The position numbers were made by a program, and so were the translations under genes. 16,577 nt of DNA from Candidatus Martarchaeota archaeon (lineage in GTDB: Archaea; Micrarchaeota; Micrarchaeia; Micrarchaeales; Micrarchaeaceae), in assembly GCA_023474385.1 (NCBI GenBank), contig JAMCYB010000033.1:1-16577 (forward strand), in the 5' to 3' direction. The notes beneath the pieces were generated by a model. That model did not search any database, was not told where the DNA came from, and saw only the letters and a program-made list of their open reading frames with translations. This document shows, in pieces, positions 13,283-16,577 of the stretch. Position 1 is the first letter of the stretch, and each line of letters opens with the position of its first letter.

Positions 13283-13654
13283 ATGGTAAAATTAGAATTT
13301 AAGGACAGCGGCATAGAGATAGATTTGGAAGGAATCGAGAAAATTCTTGCAATTAAAAACCGATTATTTATACCGTATGGGCACATAATTAATGTAGATG
13401 ACAATGCAGAAAAAGTAAAAGCTTATTTAAGGGTCGGAGGAACCGCTTTGGGGCATCGGCACTACGATTATGGCAGGTTTATCACTAACGAAGGAAAAGG
13501 TTTCTATGTGATGAAAGACAAGGATAAAGCATTCGCAATACACTTACGAGATGAACCCTACAATGTCATAGTCCTCGAGCTTGACGATAATGCGAGTATG
13601 ATATCCCAGATAAACAAAGAAATAACAAAACACAAAACGACTCAACGATACTGA
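13283..13654 (+). CDS. Small PH-domain-like protein
   Basis: 123 residues, mostly beta strands followed by a C-terminal helix. The arrangement (ILAIKNRLFIPYGHIINVD; KVKAYLRVGGTALGHRHYDYGRFI; GKGFYVMKDKDKAFAIHLRDEPYNVIVLELDDNASMISQINKEI) resembles bacterial/archaeal PH-like proteins with an LR.GG...G....G.F core and a closing helix. No membrane segment is present. Base use is markedly richer in A and T than in neighbouring genes (many AAA, ATA, TTA codons), which may reflect transfer or weak expression. The frame stays open for 60 codons beyond its TGA. Family assignment is tentative; the function is unknown. Confidence 0.65.
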   Translation: MVKLEFKDSGIEIDLEGIEKILAIKNRLFIPYGHIINVDDNAEKVKAYLRVGGTALGHRHYDYGRFITNEGKGFYVMKDKDKAFAIHLRDEPYNVIVLELDDNASMISQINKEITKHKTTQRY

Positions 13655-13849
13655 TATACCATAGGTGACAGAAGTGCCAGACCCTCCGCTATTGCAGAAG
13701 GATTCAAAAGAATTTATTCGTGGGAGTTTGCCAGCCATGACAGTCATACATGCTCAATGCAGGGTCGAGCTGTCAGCAATAATCAAGGATGTCAAAAAGC
13801 CGTATCATGCCCAATATTCTTGGAGTTTGACTTCTAGACGGCATCTGCG
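13655..13849. other. Gene-free stretch with in-frame extension
   Basis: About 195 nt between the PH-like gene and the convergent Cgi121 gene. No tRNA, snoRNA boxes, repeat or clear terminator was seen. In frame with the preceding gene it reads open for 60 codons (13655-13834) to a TAG. An 81-codon plus-strand frame at 13665-13910 runs into the antisense of Cgi121 and is unconvincing. Confidence 0.4.
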
Positions 13850-14338
13850 TCAATCCTGCAGTCTTGAGACTGCCATCTTCTGCAAGATCCTTCTATTCAA
13901 TAGTGCATAATCCGAGTCTATGCCGAATGTTTTCGCGACTTGTAGTTCTCTTTCGCTGCTAGCCCTGAATTCGGACAGTTTCACGAACTTCATTGCCGCA
14001 TGCAGCGCACCGGATTTGTTCGATGCTACAATAAACTGCTTCGTATCTTCTATTCTGAACAGCCGTGTGGCAGTGCCTATCTGCCTGGTCATGGCAGCAA
14101 ACAGAAGGAATTCAATATACAGCTTCTTCGATATATTGGTGCCTTCCGAAAAGGCTTCAATAGCATTGGCATAAGCGGCTTGCAGATGAAGCTCGTTTAT
14201 AACTTTGCCAATATTGAATACCTGTATCAGGGTAGAACTTGAATTCATGCCGATAATGCTGTTGACAAGCTCTTCTGGGCTCATCGCAGAGCTGCCTTGC
14301 AGCACTTTCAGCCTGTTGCCCGCCACAGATTCGCGCAT
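13850..14338 (-). CDS. cgi121: KEOPS complex subunit Cgi121
   Basis: KEOPS makes the N6-threonylcarbamoyl-adenosine at position 37 of ANN-decoding tRNAs; Cgi121 binds Bud32 and helps recruit tRNA. The 162 residues match the archaeal family in order: IQVFNIGKVINELHLQAAYANAIEAF, then EGTNISKKLYIEFLLFAAMTRQIGTATRLF (the NIxxxxxxEFLLxxxxxRQIxxA signature), and a C-terminal FGIDSDYALLNRRILQKMAVSRL, corresponding to the family's LLERVxEKMAL helix. The ATG at 14338 is preceded by GGTGATC. It stands alone; Kae1, Bud32 and Pcc1 are not in the window. It diverges from the TPR gene, sharing a spacer of about 70 nt. Confidence 0.85.
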   Translation of the reverse strand: MRESVAGNRLKVLQGSSAMSPEELVNSIIGMNSSSTLIQVFNIGKVINELHLQAAYANAIEAFSEGTNISKKLYIEFLLFAAMTRQIGTATRLFRIEDTKQFIVASNKSGALHAAMKFVKLSEFRASSERELQVAKTFGIDSDYALLNRRILQKMAVSRLQD

Positions 14339-14409
14339 GTGATCACCAAAATGATAACATGTATATATCTTATCGATTCTTATTTAAAAACGTGGTCATG
14401 GGTGAAAAC

Positions 14410-15483
14410 ATGTCATATATAGATAGGATGAAGGCTAAAGACGCTGCGATGGCAGAGAAACGCATCAAGGCAGCGAACAAAGCGCTGAAGCATCAGGAAT
14501 ATGTAGTTGCAGCAAGGAATTTTGAAGAAGCAGCAAGGTTGTGTGTATCCTCTGGCAATACTGATAGATGCGATAAACTCTCACGCGCATCCGCTGCGCA
14601 ATACCAGAATGCGGCAGAGAAAGCATCATCAGAAGGATTGCGGTCCAATGTGATTGCCATATACTACAAGGATGCCGCACGCGTGCTTGGAAAAGTCAAT
14701 AAAAAGACACAAGCCGACAACGAAACGATAACCGCATTCTTGAAAAAATCAGAGCAGCTCTTGCTCCGCATAATATCGGATTCAAAAGAATCTGATGGTG
14801 CAGAAGCCACGGCAGCCCCGAGGGCTGCCATAGTGCACCAATACACTTCTTTGGGCAGAGTGGCTGGTGACGAAGCCCTAAAAAAGGAAGCCGAAGGAAA
14901 GGCGATTGAAGAGAAAATGAAAAACCTTATGTCTAATGCCACCATACCAAAAATATTTGGCATAAAACCTTCATTCGGTCTGGAAAAAGAGGCCTTGGAG
15001 CGCGGGGCGCTCCCTAAGGAGGAATTCATGAGGGTATTGAATACTGCAATAAAAGAGATAGATACGGATGTGAACCTCAAGATATATGCCATGGCCGCAC
15101 ATAAAAGCCTTGAGACGGCCAAATTATCTGCGCGCAATGGTTATGATGAATCCGCGAAGGATATGGCAAAGAGGGCGCTAGAGCTTTACACGGCTGCAGG
15201 AAAGGCGCTCAAGAAGGACAATCATATGGGCGCAGCCAAAATATACGAGAGCAAAGCTAATGTTTATGGGTTTCTGAATCAAAAAGACGATGCAAAGGCA
15301 GCAATAAAGCGTGCCATAGACCTATACATATCAGAATCCAAGGGATATTCGTCCAAAAAGAAATGGCATGCCGCGTTGCCCCCATTGGAGCACGCACAAA
15401 AGCTCGCCCAAGCTTATGATCTGGACTCCATTCAGTCGGATTTGAGTGCCAGGATGAGCAGCATCAAAGGCAATATAAAGTAG
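14410..15483 (+). CDS. Helical TPR-repeat protein, alpha-SNAP-like
   Basis: A 357-residue, almost wholly helical soluble protein made of Ala/Lys-rich antiparallel helix pairs. Repeats of the type EYVVAARNFEEAARLCVSSG, AIYYKDAARVLGK, AKDMAKRALELYTAAGKAL and KIYESKANVYGFLNQKDDAKAAIKRAIDLY follow the TPR pattern, and the run of A..Y..AA units recalls SNAP-type TPR proteins. A central segment (about 120-215) is less regular. The frame is open from 14359, but the ATG at 14410 has GGTGA four bases upstream and begins MSYIDRMKAKD, so it is preferred. No catalytic motif; a scaffold or adaptor role is inferred. Confidence 0.8.
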   Translation: MSYIDRMKAKDAAMAEKRIKAANKALKHQEYVVAARNFEEAARLCVSSGNTDRCDKLSRASAAQYQNAAEKASSEGLRSNVIAIYYKDAARVLGKVNKKTQADNETITAFLKKSEQLLLRIISDSKESDGAEATAAPRAAIVHQYTSLGRVAGDEALKKEAEGKAIEEKMKNLMSNATIPKIFGIKPSFGLEKEALERGALPKEEFMRVLNTAIKEIDTDVNLKIYAMAAHKSLETAKLSARNGYDESAKDMAKRALELYTAAGKALKKDNHMGAAKIYESKANVYGFLNQKDDAKAAIKRAIDLYISESKGYSSKKKWHAALPPLEHAQKLAQAYDLDSIQSDLSARMSSIKGNIK

Positions 15484-15554
15484 TGAAAGGCAAGTCAGCG
15501 GAATGTTATTATATCTATTAGCTATAAGGTAAATGTATCTTATGTGGTGATGGA

Positions 15555-16343
15555 ATGACTGAGACAAAAGAGGTTAGCGGCAGGGATGCTGTGCATGTGG
15601 GCTCTGCTAAGGGTTATAATCCAGCAATGAACAAGTACCTGGTGATAGGCAACGAACAGATAGTCGAGGTATTGCGTAAGACGAAGGCTGAACTGCGCTA
15701 CAAAGGCACCGGGCACGTAATTGCCGGAATAAAGCAGCAGATGGGGATGACGGCCAATGACGAGGGTGCCGTAAGGTTGCCCAAAAAAGATTTCGCTAGG
15801 AATTCGATGATAACAAATACGTCGACATGGAAATTCAAAATACCGCAGATAGTGGTGACAAACGACAGGATATTCTTCCTCCATAAAAACGGAGAAGTGA
15901 TGATACCTACAAATTCTATGTCATTGGTGTATAATCCAGAGGCCAAGCCCCTGCTCATTCAGCTCTACCACGAGACCAGGGAGCGCAAGGACGACCTAAA
16001 AGAGGCAATCGACGCAGGCGACAAATCGGCGAAGAAGGCCCTCAAGGGCATGAGCGGCGCCGCATACGGCAAAGGCTGGAAAGGCAGGGTAGCAGCACGC
16101 CTCAACGACCTTAGGGGATGGTGGGAGCTCAAGGAAGTCAGTATGGACGGCAATAAAGTGCAGCTTCAGCTGAACTGGGACACGCCGCAGCACATCGAGG
16201 ATGCAGGAATAAACACCATCGAAGCGATGAAGGCAACTATGGGCGCACCTTATCCGAACGTAAACCCGCTGTATGTGACGTTCAAGCTAAAGGCGAAGGA
16301 TGCCGAAGCGCTCTATTCCCTGCTCAGGAGAGCGCTTCAGTAA
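15555..16343 (+). CDS. Unknown protein with PH-like strands and a basic helical insert
   Basis: 262 residues, soluble. The first part has IVVTNDRIFFLHKNGEVMIPTNSMSLVYNPEAKPLLIQLY, the TxxRIxF...IPxxxIxxV look of bacterial PH-like domains. A charged helical insert (RERKDDLKEAIDAGDKSAKKALKG, then GKGWKGRVAARLNDLRGWW) follows. It closes with NPLYVTFKLKAKDAEALYSLLRRAL, like the last strand and capping helix of a PH-like fold. The start at 15555 has a GGTGATGG site. It comes 71 nt after the TPR gene with its own A+T-rich spacer. The coding call is strong, the fold tentative, the function unknown. Confidence 0.75.
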   Translation: MTETKEVSGRDAVHVGSAKGYNPAMNKYLVIGNEQIVEVLRKTKAELRYKGTGHVIAGIKQQMGMTANDEGAVRLPKKDFARNSMITNTSTWKFKIPQIVVTNDRIFFLHKNGEVMIPTNSMSLVYNPEAKPLLIQLYHETRERKDDLKEAIDAGDKSAKKALKGMSGAAYGKGWKGRVAARLNDLRGWWELKEVSMDGNKVQLQLNWDTPQHIEDAGINTIEAMKATMGAPYPNVNPLYVTFKLKAKDAEALYSLLRRALQ

Positions 16344-16358
16344 AGCGATCTTGTTTTT

Positions 16359-16380
16359 GGGGCGTTAGCGCCCCTTTCTA
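16359..16380 (+). terminator. Hairpin terminator after the PH-like gene
   Basis: Perfect stem GGGGCG/CGCCCC (16359-16364 and 16369-16374) with loop TTAG, a T-run before it and TTTCT after it, 15 nt downstream of the stop. With T-runs on both sides it could act in both directions. Confidence 0.6.
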
Positions 16381-16436
16381 TTATATGCCCATTATTGTTA
16401 TTGCGGGCTTTCGGACTTAGTGTCCTCTAGTGCTTT

Positions 16437-16452
16437 GAAAAAACAAAACAAG
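16437..16452 (-). terminator. T-rich terminator downstream of the 23S rRNA
   Basis: On the minus strand TTGTTTTGTTTTTTC follows the 23S 3' end by about 20-30 nt, which suits archaeal T-tract termination of the rRNA transcript. The small inverted repeat GGAC-TTAGT-GTCC (16413-16425) lies beyond it. Confidence 0.5.
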
Positions 16453-16469
16453 AATGGAGAAGAGCTTGC

Positions 16470-16577
16470 TTATATATTAGGCTTTAGTAACGGTATGTTC
16501 ACAGGTCGCCGAAGCTCCCTGCTTACGCACCCGTCCTATCAAAGTCGTCTATTGCGACCGCCCTAGTGCCTCGTTTC
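16470..16577 (-). rRNA. 23S ribosomal RNA, 3' end (partial)
   Basis: The reverse complement of the right edge contains the conserved end of large-subunit rRNA: GATAGGACGGGTGCGTAAGC (16540-16521), corresponding to the GATAGG-CGGGTGTGTAAGC segment of domain VI, followed by a stem and CCGTTACTAA before the terminal helix. The gene continues beyond the window. The 3' boundary (about 16470-16480, in TTAGGC...TATATAAGC) is approximate because the 5' partner strand of the terminal helix is outside the window. Confidence 0.88.

Noticed and set aside
13665..13910. 81-codon plus-strand frame after the PH-like gene
   Set aside because: Its end is antisense to Cgi121, the ORF has no Shine-Dalgarno, and its composition is not protein-like.
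1..16577. CRISPR arrays, insertion sequences, integrase/att sites
   Set aside because: No regularly spaced repeats, transposase motifs or integrase-like genes were seen on either strand.

Overview
The window looks archaeal, and gene content and style point to a small-genome DPANN lineage; Micrarchaeota/ARMAN-like is my best guess (inference, no phylogeny run). The signs are archaeal-type ribosomal proteins (P0/L10, P1/L12, L18e), archaeal RNA polymerase subunits D and N, a KEOPS Cgi121 subunit, TATA-box promoters, several probably leaderless genes, GGTGA-type Shine-Dalgarno sites, and tRNA genes with 12-13 nt bulge-helix-bulge (BHB) introns.

Layout. Positions 1-567 (minus) hold the N-terminal part of a protein resembling a transglutaminase fold without its catalytic cysteine. 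Next is a dicluster ferredoxin (716-1090, minus) ending in a hairpin terminator. Positions 1193-6169 (minus) are an information-processing block. In transcription order it reads rpoD, tRNA-Leu(GAG), rpl18e, rpl13, rps9, rpoN, tRNA-Pro(GGG), rps2, then a separately promoted rpl1-rpl10-rpl12 unit. It follows the classical archaeal rpoD/L18e/L13/S9/rpoN/S2 cluster, but rpoK and enolase are missing. Both tRNAs sit just upstream of ribosomal protein genes, so tRNA maturation would also produce or trim mRNA 5' ends.

Divergent from rpoD is an unrecognised plus-strand gene (6354-6983) with a structured leader. A minus-strand envelope operon follows: a GT2 glycosyltransferase, a MOP-family flippase and a 2H phosphoesterase (ThpR). 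Facing away from it is a large GT-C-like membrane protein with a sequon-rich exterior domain, followed one base later by a helicase-less XPF/Mus81-type nuclease.

The right third holds an A+T-rich PH-like gene, Cgi121 (minus), a TPR/alpha-SNAP-like helical repeat protein, a second possibly PH-like protein, and the 3' end of a 23S rRNA gene on the minus strand that runs off the right edge.

The most striking observation is tRNA-Pro(GGG). Its T-loop is broken by two tiny introns of 12 and 13 nt. Each is flanked by a 4-bp helix and 3-nt bulges fitting the archaeal BHB rule, and removing both restores a textbook CCGAG-TTCAAAT-CTCGG arm. The helix of the first intron uses bases of the T stem that the second intron needs, which implies ordered splicing. 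No CRISPR array, insertion sequence or integrase was seen.
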